From positions 116,476,042 to 116,540,041 of the forward strand of contig CM060704.1 in the NCBI GenBank assembly GCA_030686995.1: 64,000 bases of DNA. Direction: 5' to 3'. The stretch comes from Artemisia argyi (taxonomy: Eukaryota > Streptophyta > Magnoliopsida > Asterales > Asteraceae). Made by a program: the position numbers and the translations under genes. Below are positions 21,806 through 32,728 of this stretch, piece by piece; position 1 is the stretch's first letter; the number at the start of each line of letters is the position of its first letter. Below the pieces are notes generated by a model. That model had not been told where the DNA came from. It worked only from the letters and a program-made list of their open reading frames with translations, and ran no database searches.

Positions 21806-24800
21806 TGATTGATGCTAAACCGTCAACTTATATTGACCAAGGAATGATCAACAAAGTCAAAGAGTCTAGACCAATGCTTCCGGGTAATAAAGGGTATCAC
21901 CAGGTCGTTAAGTCCCGACGAGGTGTGGATTGTGCTTTAGCGTACTTGTCATCGGGTGATTACTCACAGAAAAGGGTTGTGATAAGAATTATTTGAGAAT
22001 TATGAAATTAAATAGCTTAGGAAAGCTACGTGATTGATTACGGGAATTGAGATTACAAAGATTTGAGCTAAAACCTAAAAACGCACGTTTTAATTAAAAA
22101 CGTACACAGACGAACGAAACAAAAAGTAAAACTGAAGGACGGAAAAGGTTACAAGTGTAAAATTATTATTTTTACAATCCTAACAAATAAAGAAAATTTT
22201 AAGAAAAAGAAAAATTATTTTTACACTATTTAATTATTAATTATTAATTAATTACTAATTATCTAATTATTAATTAATTAAACTAATTAAATTTATTAAA
22301 AATACTAAAAAGGCTTAGAAAATTAAGAAAAATTTTACAAATCTAATTAACCATCATAGGAATCCTAAAAAAATTATAAAAAGTTGATTTTAAGTATTTT
22401 TAAACTAATTTACTATTTATTATTATAATTACTAATTAATTTCTAATTAAACTAATTATATTATAAAAAATAGAAAATGAATAGTATAAATTCTAGAAAA
22501 ATTTATAAAAATGTTTTAACTTATATAAAAGCTAGAAAAATTATAAAAACTAGGTTGTACTTTATAAAATCTAATTATGCTATTTAATTACTTAATATTA
22601 ATTAAAACTTAATTAAACTAAAATTAATTATAAAAACCACTAAAAGACAAAAGAAAAATCTGGAAAAATTTCTATAATTATTTTAACCTAAAATAGAATT
22701 AATAAAAATATAAAAATGATATATTGCTTATAAATAAGCTAAAAAGAAAATTAAAATGATAAATCCTATTAAATAGAAGCTATCACTATAATTAAAATTG
22801 GTTTTGGTGTTTTTTCTTTTTCCAAACTAATTATACACTAAAAACAAGCACTTTTTATAAAAACACTTTTAATGTAACCCAACAAATAAGTACTTGAGAG
22901 CTTATTGACTCAAACAGTTGACTTTTGTTGACTGTGGAGGTAAATAAGCTCAAATTGATAAAGATGGGGTCCACAATGGTTAAAGTAGGTTTCTCTGAGT
23001 TACATGAACTATATTAAGCTAGATTAGCACAAATAAGCAGCTTCAATAAGCTACAAAACACAAATAAGCAGTTTGCTTATTGCATTCTGAGACAGATTTG
23101 GGGACAAAGTTGGGGAGCAAAACTAAGTGGGGTCCAGTGGTCAAATGGTCAAACTCTTGGTCAATTTTCCAACACTGGTAGGAGGGGGGTTGTAAGGATC
23201 CAAAGGTGAAGTGTGGGACCCACTGGGTTAACCACAATTGACCACCAAAGTTGGGTGGGTGAGTTAGGTCTGCTAAGTGCAGGGGACTGGGTTGCCCTGC
23301 AGCTGTGTTCCAAGGGTATTTTGGTCACAAAGAAAAAATCACAAAAATATACCAAACATGAAATTCAAAAGTTTAGCTGATAGTCTACTTACTCAAGCAA
23401 TTTCAAACCTTAAGTCCAAACACAAAAATCAATTTAATTCATGCCATTTTGGTGAAAATCTGAGATTTCAATTTTTGACTTTTTGAGAAAACAAGCAAAG
23501 TTGACTTTGGTAAGTTTTGGTTGATGATTATTGGTTTAAACTGATGTATTAAGCTATATTCTAACTAAAGATGGCTATAAGAACAAGTTTTAAACAAGAT
23601 GGATGAGATTTGATGTTCCAAAATCCCACAGACAACTGATATGGGTGAATTGGTGTGATTTTTGACTTTTGGAACAAAAGTGACCAAGGACTTTATCAAA
23701 ATGGACTGAGTTACACTAAACAACAATGCATCAAGTATTTTTAACTCTAAACAACAACTCCTACATATGTTTACAGCTTAATCCAAACACCCCTACTAGT
23801 AATCTGTTTTGATGATTCTGAGAACAAACAGATATTATAAGTAAAAAGCAAGCTTCTAATTAGTTCACCATACTCCAAATAGCTTATATGATCTCAGAAA
23901 TATAGGCTCAGTGAACTAATACTCAAATATGTAATTTATACTAAAAATGACAGACAGATTACTAACTTGAACTCAGAGAGGTTTAATGAATCTAAGATCT
24001 AATTTAAGCTTACACTAACAACTAATGATAACAATATAAGCAACAATAAGCAAAAGATTAAGCTGTTGGAAAGTAAAAAAAATATAAGAGAAGTCCTTAC
24101 AATATGCTTTTCTGCTGAATCACCATGAACAAAGCACAACCTATTTGACTCCCATGAGTCTCTAAACCAAAGCAGATCCAAAATCCAGAGCCTTCTTTGC
24201 TTTCTTCATCATTAGGACTTATTTTTTTGTATTTTCCAATATTTATTTGTATTTTTTTTATTTTTTCTTTTTTCCTTATTACAAAGTGAAACTGGTTGAT
24301 TGACTGAGATAAGCTGACAAAAACTTAACAATAAGCTTAAATAAGCTTGAATCAACAGTAAAGCTTAAGCTAATTCATGATTTGAAGATTATAGGATTTT
24401 CAATGAAAATTTGTATAAACTAACTTAATGAAAGAAACTGAATATTAAAGCTTAATATATATATTAAACCAACTGAAAAGTTGAAATTACACTTGAACTT
24501 AAAGTCTTACAACAAGGAATTGAGATTACAAAAAAACGATTTTAAAATTCTACAAATAAAAACTACTACTGTCTTCTGCTCCATCTCTTTCTTTAAGTAG
24601 TGGTCCATTAGGGTTCCCTCATGCTTCTCAATAAATCCGAAGTTTATTTGCAGCCGTTGGATTGGTCTCAAGTAATCCCCACCATTTAAATTGATTTGGC
24701 GCCTTTTTTCTTACCTTGTCAGTTGGAGTTTTCTTGGAAGACTTTGAGAACAATTAATGCATTTTGTAGCATTAGGGAGTTAGGGGGACATGGAATGGGG

Positions 24801-25531
24801 TTGATGATGTGGAGGAGGGAGGAGGTGGAGTATTTGGTGAGGTTACAGGCTGGGAAGGTGGAGTGTTTGTTTGTTGACTTATTTTGACCAAAGGGAGGGG
24901 ACGGGTAATATTATTTTGAGGTGGGCTGAGGGTGTGATGGGCTGGGAAGATGGAGTAATAAGGTGGAGTGGGCTGGATGTTGTGTTGGGTTTGGAATTGG
25001 GTTTTAAAAACTATTAGGTTCCGGTTGGTGTAGTTTATAAACATAGGGACCATTTTTGCAATTTGACAAAACCAAGGGGCTGAAAGTGTAATTTTCCCCA
25101 TAGTGTCACGAAGGACCATTGTTGCAAAGCTCAATATTCCAAAAACCAAATTTGCAATTTTTTTATTTTCAAAATTCCCAGGGACTATATTTGCAAATTC
25201 CCAAACTCCAGGGACCAAACATGTAACTTTTCCAAATTTATCACCCAAAGTCCGTTTTTGAATACTTTTGATTTTTTAGGGACATGGGTTGACTTTTATT
25301 TCAAGATAAATGCATAGGGACTATTTCTGACAAATTTTGAAACTTGGGGGACTGAAACTGCCAATATTGCAAACTTTGATCGTTTTTCGTTTGTTTTTGC
25401 TCGTTTTGCATTTAAAACACATAAAACACAATCTCTGGGATAATTTAAGTATTTTGATTACTTTTCGATTGTTTTTGTATGTTTTGGCAGTTTAAACACG
25501 ATAAAAATGATGAGTGTTTGCGCACTCATCA
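21806..25531 (-). repeat. Element C, 3' LTR
   Basis: TGATTGATGC...GCGCACTCATCA. The R/U5-side left third is an AT-rich desert (22150-22800). The U3-side right end holds a degenerate GGGACCA array. Confidence 0.93.
25030..25370 (-). repeat. Degenerate U3 repeat array (C, 3' LTR)
   Basis: Six or more loose copies of a unit of about 30-37 bp, roughly GGGACCAxxxTTGCAAATTTxCAAA, in the U3 upstream region. The same unit occurs in D and G. It looks like an old tandem array, possibly enhancer units. Confidence 0.55.
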
Positions 25532-25567
25532 ATCCCCCACACTAAACTATTGCTAGTCCCTAGCAAT
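25532..25567 (-). other. Polypurine tract and hairpin of C
   Basis: The plus strand reads ATCCCCCACACTAAACT, then an 8-bp stem ATTGCTAG (25549-25556) and CTAGCAAT (25560-25567), loop TCC. On the RNA strand the hairpin comes first and AGTGTGGGGGAT follows directly against the LTR. Confidence 0.78.
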
Positions 25568-25599
25568 ATTTTTGGAAAACTTGATGGATTTTAAACTCT

Positions 25600-25945
25600 T
25601 TACCAAAAGCCATCACTTCTGGAGTAGCCAGGTGTAAGAACTGTGGCACACCTGATAACCGTGTGATTTTGAGCAAACCACCAGCTGTCAACGGATTTGA
25701 TTTGTCTTTACCAGGAGCCGTTTGCTCCTGGACTAGCCAGCTCTTGATGGAATAGTCAACATCTTGGTGAGCTGATTACCAATTATGGTTTTTCCACGGC
25801 CTTTACCACAAGCCATAATCTTGCGGGCTAGCCAACTCATTTGCCTTTGAGGATATGGGGAGTTGAGGAACCATACTATTTTGGGCAAATTGCAAGCCGT
25901 AAACGGATTTGAGTTATCTTTACCAAGAGCCGTTTGCTCCTGGAT
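25600..25945 (-). ncRNA. Four tandem hairpins in the 3' untranslated region of C
   Basis: A unit with TTTACCA, stem, AGCC...TAGCCA recurs four times about 95-115 bp apart. Stems: 25603-25609/25616-25622, 25711-25718/25724-25731, 25806-25812/25820-25826, 25923-25930/25936-25943. Copy 2 is perfect. In copies 1, 3 and 4 the one imperfect pair is A/C on the plus strand, which is a G-U pair on the element's RNA strand. Element D has the same four with one paired exchange. A fifth hairpin, CAGGTGT/ACACCTG, is at 25629-25654. This suggests a structured segment of the genomic RNA; the role is unknown. Confidence 0.55.
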
Positions 25946-26084
25946 TAGCCAATCCTTTTTGTCGGTTAGACATGGCGGACTGATTACCACAAAAATTTTG
26001 AAATAAAGTGAAAAATTTTTGAAAATTTTGGCAAAAAACGGGGGTATTTGAAAGTATTTTGCGACAAAATTCGCTAGAATTTCC

Positions 26085-26121
26085 CCCCCACACTTAGAAA
26101 TGAATATTGTCCTCAATATTC
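26085..26121 (-). other. Second PPT-like tract and hairpin of C
   Basis: CCCCCCCACACTTAG (plus strand) and then stem GAATATTG (26102-26109) with CAATATTC (26114-26121), loop TCCT. It lies 0.55 kb inside the element, after the tandem hairpins. Confidence 0.65.
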
Positions 26122-26286
26122 AAAGTCCCGGCTATTATGCCGACTCTTTGAACGTAAAAAGCCAAGATTCGAATCTAACTGTGGAAACACAAAATTTCAC
26201 TTTATTTCTATATATACACTTTTTTTTTTTTTTTTTTTTGAACTTATATACATATATACATTTTCAAATAGCGGGGGGTTGGCCAT

Positions 26287-26390
26287 TCCCCCACACTAGG
26301 GTGGTAGAAAGTAGAAGGAAATCAGAGATACGGGTGAAAACCCGTATTGTGCTATTGTTTTTGTTCATCGAGTCGCTAGCTTGACTCGAT
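26287..26390 (-). other. Third PPT-like tract with two hairpins, after pol stop of C
   Basis: TTCCCCCACACTAGG (about 26287-26300), an 8-bp stem ATACGGGT/ACCCGTAT (26328-26335, 26340-26347), and another 8-bp stem ATCGAGTC/GACTCGAT (26367-26374, 26383-26390) ending 8 bases from the pol stop codon. D keeps the tract and shorter versions of both stems. Confidence 0.6.
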
Positions 26391-26398
26391 CCCCGAAT

Positions 26399-27163
26399 TC
26401 AATTGTCCTTGGGGAAAGTTTGGAGATCCGGGGCAACCATGGATGGTATGTCCTCTCCAAAGTAGTGCTTTAAACGATGTCCATTCACTTTGAAATTAGG
26501 ACCGTCATTTTGAGATAATTCGACGGTGCCATAAGGATAAACCTTAGCGATAGTGAATGGACCAGTCCATCGGGTTTTGAGCTTTCCCGAGAAGATCTTG
26601 AGTCTAGAGTTGAAAAGAAGGACTCGATCACCAACGTTGAAAACGCGGTTCTTGATTTTGGAGTCATGAATCTTCTTTGTCTTTTCTTTGTAGATCAAAG
26701 AGTTCTCGTAAGCTTGATCACAAAGTTCATTTAATTCATTCAGTTGAACTTTTCTATGATCACCCGCCGTTTTGAGGTCAAAATTGGCATGCTTGAGAGC
26801 CCAATAGGCTTTGTGCTCAAGCTCGATCGGAAGATGGCACGCTTTCCCGTACACAAGTTTGTAAGGCGTACACCCAATGGGTGTTTTGTAAGCCGTACGG
26901 AAAGCCCAAAGTGCATCATCTAATTTGTCCGACCAAGATGCACGATTTTCCCCAACGGTTCTTTCCAATATTCTCTTAATGCCTCGATTGGAAACTTCTA
27001 CTTGTCCACTGGTTTGAGGGTGGTACGCAGTAGAAAGACGGTGAGTTACACCATACTTTTCCATGACTTTATTGAATTTGTCATTGCAAAAATGCGTACC
27101 ACGAACACTAATTATAGCACGTGGAGTTCCAAATCGAGCAAAGAGAGCTTTCGAAAATTTCAC
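26399..27163 (-). pseudogene. Element C integrase, catalytic C-half and tail
   Basis: Frame of 254 codons that is out of frame with the main pol. It has [13 protein letters not shown], then Val (residue 20) and RGTHFCN. The usual residue at that place is the second Asp of the D,D-35-E triad. [12 protein letters not shown] supplies the Glu (residue 56), 36 positions later as expected. The C-terminal domain has [14 protein letters not shown] and [12 protein letters not shown], ending TFPKDN. Loss of the Asp plus the upstream frame changes (near 27170 and 27470) and a TAA (27343-27345) make integrase inactive. Confidence 0.8.
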
Positions 27164-30100
27164 GACTACTCGGCATCATTAGTGGGTAAAGCTTTTGCTT
27201 CAACCCATTTTGACAAATAGTCAACTGCCATGAGTATATACTTGTTTCCATGAGATGATGGGAATGGCCCCATAAAGTCGATGCCCCATACGTCAAATAT
27301 TTCACAAACTTGGATTGCATTTTGTGGCATTTCATTCTTTTGTTAAATATTCTCGTGACGTTGACAAGCGTCACAGGATTTAACCAATTCTTGGGCATTC
27401 TTGTAAATTGTGGGCCAAAAGAATCCGGAGTCAAACACCTTTTTGGCGGTGTAATTTGGATTGTGGTGGCCCCCGTGGGACCAGCATGGCAAGCCTTAAG
27501 AATTTCAGAGGCTTCTTGGCCATAAACACACCGCCGGATGACTTGATCCGCACAGATTTTGAAGAGGTAGGGGTCGTCCCAGAAGTAATGTTTTACATCT
27601 TTGAAGAATTTATTTTTTTGTTGGGACGACATCCCTTTCACCACAAAGTTACCCGCAAGGTAGTTTGCGAAGTCGGCAAACCACGGGGTAATAGAATCTC
27701 CACGAAAGGTAACCGCATTGAGTGTCTCGAGAGGGAATGTTTCATTAATTTCTTTCCTCTCGAAGACATCTTGGTGGGGGTTTTCCAATCGGGAGAGATG
27801 ATCAGCAGCTAGGTTCTCAGCTCCTTTTTTATCACGAATGATGATATCAAATTCCTGTAGGAGGAGAACCCAACGAAGAAGTCTCGGCTTTGCATCTTGT
27901 TTTGCAAAAAGGTACTTCAAAGCCGAGTGATCCGTATACACTATGCTTTTGGTCAGTATCAAGTATGGCCGGAATTTTTCAAAAGCATACACCACAGCTA
28001 ATAATTCTTTTTCGATAGTGGTGTAATGGCTTTGAGCCTCGGTCATAGTTTTGCTGGCATAGTGTATAGGCTGAAAATGTTTTGTTTTGCGTTGCCCCAA
28101 GACTGCCCCTATAGCATAATCACTAGCATCACACATGAGCTCGAAGGGCAAGTCCCAATCGGGGGTAACAAGTATCGGTGCCTCGGTAAGCTTTTTCTTA
28201 AGTGTTTCAAAAGCTTCGATGCACTCTGGGGAGAAGATAAAAGGAGCATCCTTTTTGAGGAGATGGGTCATAGGCCGGGCGATTTTAGAAAAATCTTGAA
28301 TAAACCTACAATAGAAACCGGCATGACCCAAAAAGCTCCTAACACCTTTGACAGTAGTGGGATGAGGTAATTTTGCAATGACATCCACTTTGGCTTTGTC
28401 AACCTCAATCCCGTTCTTTGAAATTTTATGGCCGAGGACAATGCCCTCTTTGACCATAAAGTGACTCATCTCCCAATTTAGACATAACTTTGTGTCTTCA
28501 CAACGTTTTAGCATGTCGTCTAAATGGGAGAGGCATGATTGAAACGATTCCCTAATGACCGAAAAATCGTCCATGAAGACCTCCATAGTTTTCCCGATCA
28601 TGTCGGAAAATATGGACATCATACATCTTTGAAACGTGCCCGGAGCATTACATAGGCCAAATGGCATACGTTTATAAGCGAAAGTTCCGTAGGGGCACGT
28701 GAACGTGGTCTTTTCCTGATCTTGCGGATCAATGGGAATCTGAAAGTAACCCGAGAAACCATCGAGGAAGCAATAGTACTCATTCCCCGCTAATCTCTCG
28801 AGCATCTGATCCATAAAGGGCAGAGGAAAATGATCCTTACGGGTGGCGTCATTTAACTTATGATAGTCAATGCAGACGCGCCAACCCGTAACCAAACGAG
28901 TTGGAATTAACTCATTATCCTCATTTGTGACAACAGTAATGCCACCCTTTTTTGGAACACAATGAATTGGGCTGACCCAAGGACTGTCCGAGATAGGGTA
29001 AATCAATCCGGCATCAAGAAGTTTTAAAACCTCTTGTTTGATAACCTCGTGAATTTTTGGATTCACCCTTCTTTGTTGTTGGACTGCAGGTTTGAAGTCG
29101 TCCTCCACTAAAATCTTGTGTGTACAAAATTCAGGGTCAATGCCCTTGATGTCGGAGAGTCGCCAAGCAATTGCTTGTTTATGAGACTTCAAAACCTTTA
29201 TAAGAGCAGCCTTTTCCTCAACACTTAAGTCTTTAGCAATTATGACGGGTAATTTATCATCACCCTCCAGAAATGCATATTCAAGATGAGGCGGCAAGTC
29301 CTTAAGTTCAACCTCAGGGAAGTCATCAGTTTTCTCAACATTTTTGACCTCCTCTTTATGAAGTTGTTGTGGTAGAACAGGAAGAGGAGAGGGATCTTCG
29401 TTTAACAATTTTTCAAGTATGAGAATATCCCTCTCGAGGTCGATCTCTTGGTTATCGACTCCATCGGGAATCGAGTCACTTTTGAGAAACGCCTCCATTT
29501 CTTCTAAGATGAAGTCACTTCCCTCAAACGGAGTAAGGGAAGGAGAAGAATTGGCTATGATGGGGTGAGAAGACTGAGTGAGGTTTTCACTCGAAGAATC
29601 ATCAATGAAACCTAAAATCTCTTGAGCATACTCCTCAGCAGCAACATCAATGACATCAATTTGATTCACCGATTCACAGTCATAATTGGAGGAGTATCTC
29701 GAAGTTTGATTGAGGTTGAAGGTTATAGCTTTCGTTCCAACACGTAATGTGATCTCATGCTCAAATACATCGATAAGAGCTTGCCCAGTTCTAAGGAATC
29801 CCCGTCCAAGAATGAGAGGGACCCTAGAATCGGCATCAAAGTCAACAATCACAAAATCTGCCGGAAAATGGAACTTCCCCACTTTAACGAATACGTCCTC
29901 GGCAATGCCAATGGGACGAGAAATCGAATGATCGGCAAGCTCTAAAGTCATGCACGTGGGGGTAAGTTCGGGAAGAGAGAGTTTCTTCCACACAGAATAT
30001 GGCATTAGGTTAATGCTAGCACCTAGATCGGCCAAGGCGAAGCATTCAACCATACCCGGGAAAGTACAAGGAATTAGAAATTTCCCGGGGTCTCCAAGCT

Positions 30101-30437
30101 TTTCAGGAAGCTTTTTCAAAAGAACCGCCGAGCAGTTCTCATTCAGAGGAGTTCTTGCCATCTCAAATAATTTTTCTTTGTTACTCAACAGATTTTTGAT
30201 TGTCGATGCAAACTTGGGCATCAAGAGAATAGCATCCGCGAAGCTAATGTCAAAGTGCAAATCTTGGAAGATTTGGAAAAACTTATCCATTTGGTGATTA
30301 GCTTTTTCGCGGAGCTTTTGTTCATTCAAGCGTGATGGATAGGGAATAGAAGTTTTGGATTTAGGGTTGTCCACTGGAGTTTCTGGTGGATCAAAGACAA
30401 CTCCAGGCTTACATCTGGTTTCAGGAATAACCTGAGG
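27164..30437 (-). pseudogene. Element C pol: protease, RT, RNase H, start of integrase
   Basis: Over 1000 codons open in one frame. Counting from the Val codon at 30374: protease DLGA at 116-119 and LILGR at 187-191, RT WRVCIDY at about 498, FLDGFSGY at 536-543, FMDD at 600-603, RNase [10 protein letters not shown] at 748-756 and YTDH at 813-816, and the integrase zinc finger from about 930. One missing base in a C run at 27470-27474 (plus) shifts the frame after ACHAGPTG, and a nonsense codon follows in the restored frame. Upstream the frame is continuous with gag except for one TAA. Protease, RT and RNase H motifs all look intact. Confidence 0.88.
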
Positions 30438-32178
30438 TTAGACGTGTGATGTACTTCGTGGGCTAGGAATTTGCACCTTGTCCTTTGTCACCTCAGGTTC
30501 ACGATCCACTACCTTTGGAGGAGAAGGAGAAGAGGTAGTAGGAATCGCGGGCTCATCATATGAAGCACCACTTCGTGTTGTGATCGCCTTAGCATCGCCC
30601 CTCGGGTTAGCGATCGTGTTGCTCGGTAAAGTAGTACCTGAGCCCGAGGGTCGATCATTTAAAGACTTCTTGATGTCAGAAATCTGGCTGACCAGCAACT
30701 TGTTCAACTCTTCTTGGGACTTCATGAATTGTTTCAACAACTCGTCAGATGAAGGCCCGGTTGGAACAACGGCTTGATTCGGATTAGGAATATTTGGAGC
30801 TCGAATGTTCGGATTGGGACCTTGATTTTGAAAATTACCCTGATTAGGGTTGTTGTTTCCATGAAAATATCCCGGATTGAAATTACCCTGACCTTGGTTC
30901 CGGTTAAAGTTTCCTTGATTTTGATGTTGGAAACCTTGATTTTGGAACCCTTGGTTTTGATTGTGAAAACCGTGACCCTGATTGAAGTTACCTTGGTTTT
31001 GATAACCTTGGTTCACTCTATTTTGATTTTGGCCACGGTTTTGGACATTTTGGTTTTGGTTAAAACCAGGAGGTCCAGGATAATGATGATGAGGACGATA
31101 GCTAGGGTCCATAGGAGGGCGATATTGATTGCCTCCTTGATGTTGGGACCCGGCTACAGCATGAGCTTCATATGGGGTACCATCAGTAGCTGTGCAATTG
31201 TAGTAGGCATGCGGCCCACCACAAGTCACACAGACTTCCACTTTTTTAACCTCAGCATGTGGAGGATGTTGTGGAAATGAAACTTTCTTTGTTTGGGCGA
31301 GAACCAAAGCTTGGATCGCTTCAGTGAGCTTGTCAATCTTAGCATCCGTGCTAGATTGACTCACAGAAGATGAAGTAGAAGGACCCGCATTGATTTGAGA
31401 AACAATCGGTTTGCTTCGTGTAGAGCGGACCTTGGACTTGTTTTCTATGATTTGCAAAGCTTCTTTTGTGGTTCTACTCAAGAAATTACCTCCCGCGGAG
31501 GCATTGAGAGAATCCTGATCAGCTTGGCTCACGCCATTGTAAAAAGTATCGAGTTGCATCAACTCAGAGAAACCATGATGTGGACACTTGCGAAGTAATT
31601 CTTTGAAACGATCCCACGCTTCACCAAAAGATTCATCATATTTTTTAGTGAACTTGGTGATTTCGTTCTTAAGACTCGTGGTCTTGGAAGGTGGGAAGAA
31701 TTCATTCACAAATTTTTTGACAAGATCTTCCCATGTCTCAATAGATCGAGGAGGTTGTTTTTCAAGCCAAATCCGGGCTTGTCCCTCCAAGGAGAATGGG
31801 AAGAGAAGAAGTTTTATTGCTTCACAAGGGACATTTTTGTACTTGATGGTCGAAGTGATTTTATTGAACCATCGAATGAGCATGAGGATCGTCCCTCTCA
31901 AAACCGTAAAATTGACTTGAGGTTACAAGATTGAGTAACCCGGTTTTGAGCTCAGAACTATCAGCCACGATGGCTGGGACAACAATGGCATCTCCGTAAC
32001 CCTCGATGGGTGCTTGGAGAAGCTCACACATGGGGCGGTCTTCCGCCATGGTGACAGTGGGTGTGGCAACAGTACGGATCTCAGATCCGACTGTTGGTGC
32101 TGAACGTCTACGAGGTCTTCTAGGTTTTCGTACAAGCTCACGTAATGGGCTAGTAGACCTAGAAGAACGAGTGCGCAT
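30438..32178 (-). pseudogene. Element C gag
   Basis: Starts MRTRSSRS at 32178. One indel near 31875 moves it into the 31901-30438 frame. That frame has the Gag core (LFPFSLEGQARIWLE, WEDLVKKFVNEFFPP, FKELLRKCPHHG), a zinc knuckle CVTCGGPHAYYNC (residues 224-236, spacing CX2CX3HX4C), a long Asn/Gln/Gly/Pro-rich stretch, and a stop TAA (30438-30440). The next codons are in the same frame as pol, so gag and pol were one frame. The stop is either a mutation or a readthrough point. Confidence 0.85.
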
Positions 32179-32705
32179 GCACTAGGAACAAAAACCAATC
32201 AAAACAAAATCGAGGCAAATCAACAGTGAACTTAAACCAATAATCGCAAGCAAGTGGCTTCTTTAAGAAAGGTACACCACTCACAGGGATACAAAGACAA
32301 GTTTTTATCTTTCGTTTGGGAACTTATTATGTTCACACCCCGAGTTGGTAGGTGTTCTGTCTTGGTTTGCGACGGTTGGTTTTTATGTATTATTATTATT
32401 CACAAGAAAATACGGATGTTTTTGTGTTTTTGTGTATGGGTTTAAAAACTTTTGGACAATATTTTTGGTATCGTCTCGTAATCTAAAATCGTTTTATTTT
32501 AAGAATCACCTTAAAAGAAAACCGAATCAGAAAATGTTACGATCTGTTTTGTTGTTTTTAATTTTTTTGGTGTTTTAACACTTTAGGAAAAGTGTTAATG
32601 ACTTTTTTGTATTTTGATTTAAAATTTACAAAAGTGGTGGTATTTGTACAGTGATTGAGGTGAGATAACACTAATCTCAAATAACGCTATAGAAACGCGC
32701 ACACC

Positions 32706-32723
32706 TCCCCGGCAGCGGCGCCA
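32706..32723 (-). other. Primer-binding site of C
   Basis: Minus strand TGGCGCCGCTGCCGGGGA, five bases from the LTR end. The first seven bases pair with the 3' end GGCGCCA of an Asp-type tRNA. Confidence 0.8.
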
Positions 32724-32728
32724 AAAAT

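Noticed and set aside
21802..21806. CCGGT as a 5-bp TSD of element C
   Set aside because: It would require the LTR to start GATTG, while D and the PBS side of C support TGATTG. CCGG (4 bp) is reported instead, with the doubt stated.
24772..25248. 158-codon minus frame, also at 35642-36142
   Set aside because: Lies in the U3 repeat array of C's LTRs. It differs in frame between the copies and is low-complexity.
26328..26347. Stem with a GAAA loop as a GNRA tetraloop
   Set aside because: GAAA is on the strand opposite to the element's RNA; the RNA would have UUUC, so no GNRA claim is made.
25532..26398. Possible env-like third gene of C, as in some Athila elements
   Set aside because: The interval between pol and the PPT is only 0.87 kb and is filled by hairpins and tracts. 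No membrane-protein frame is present.
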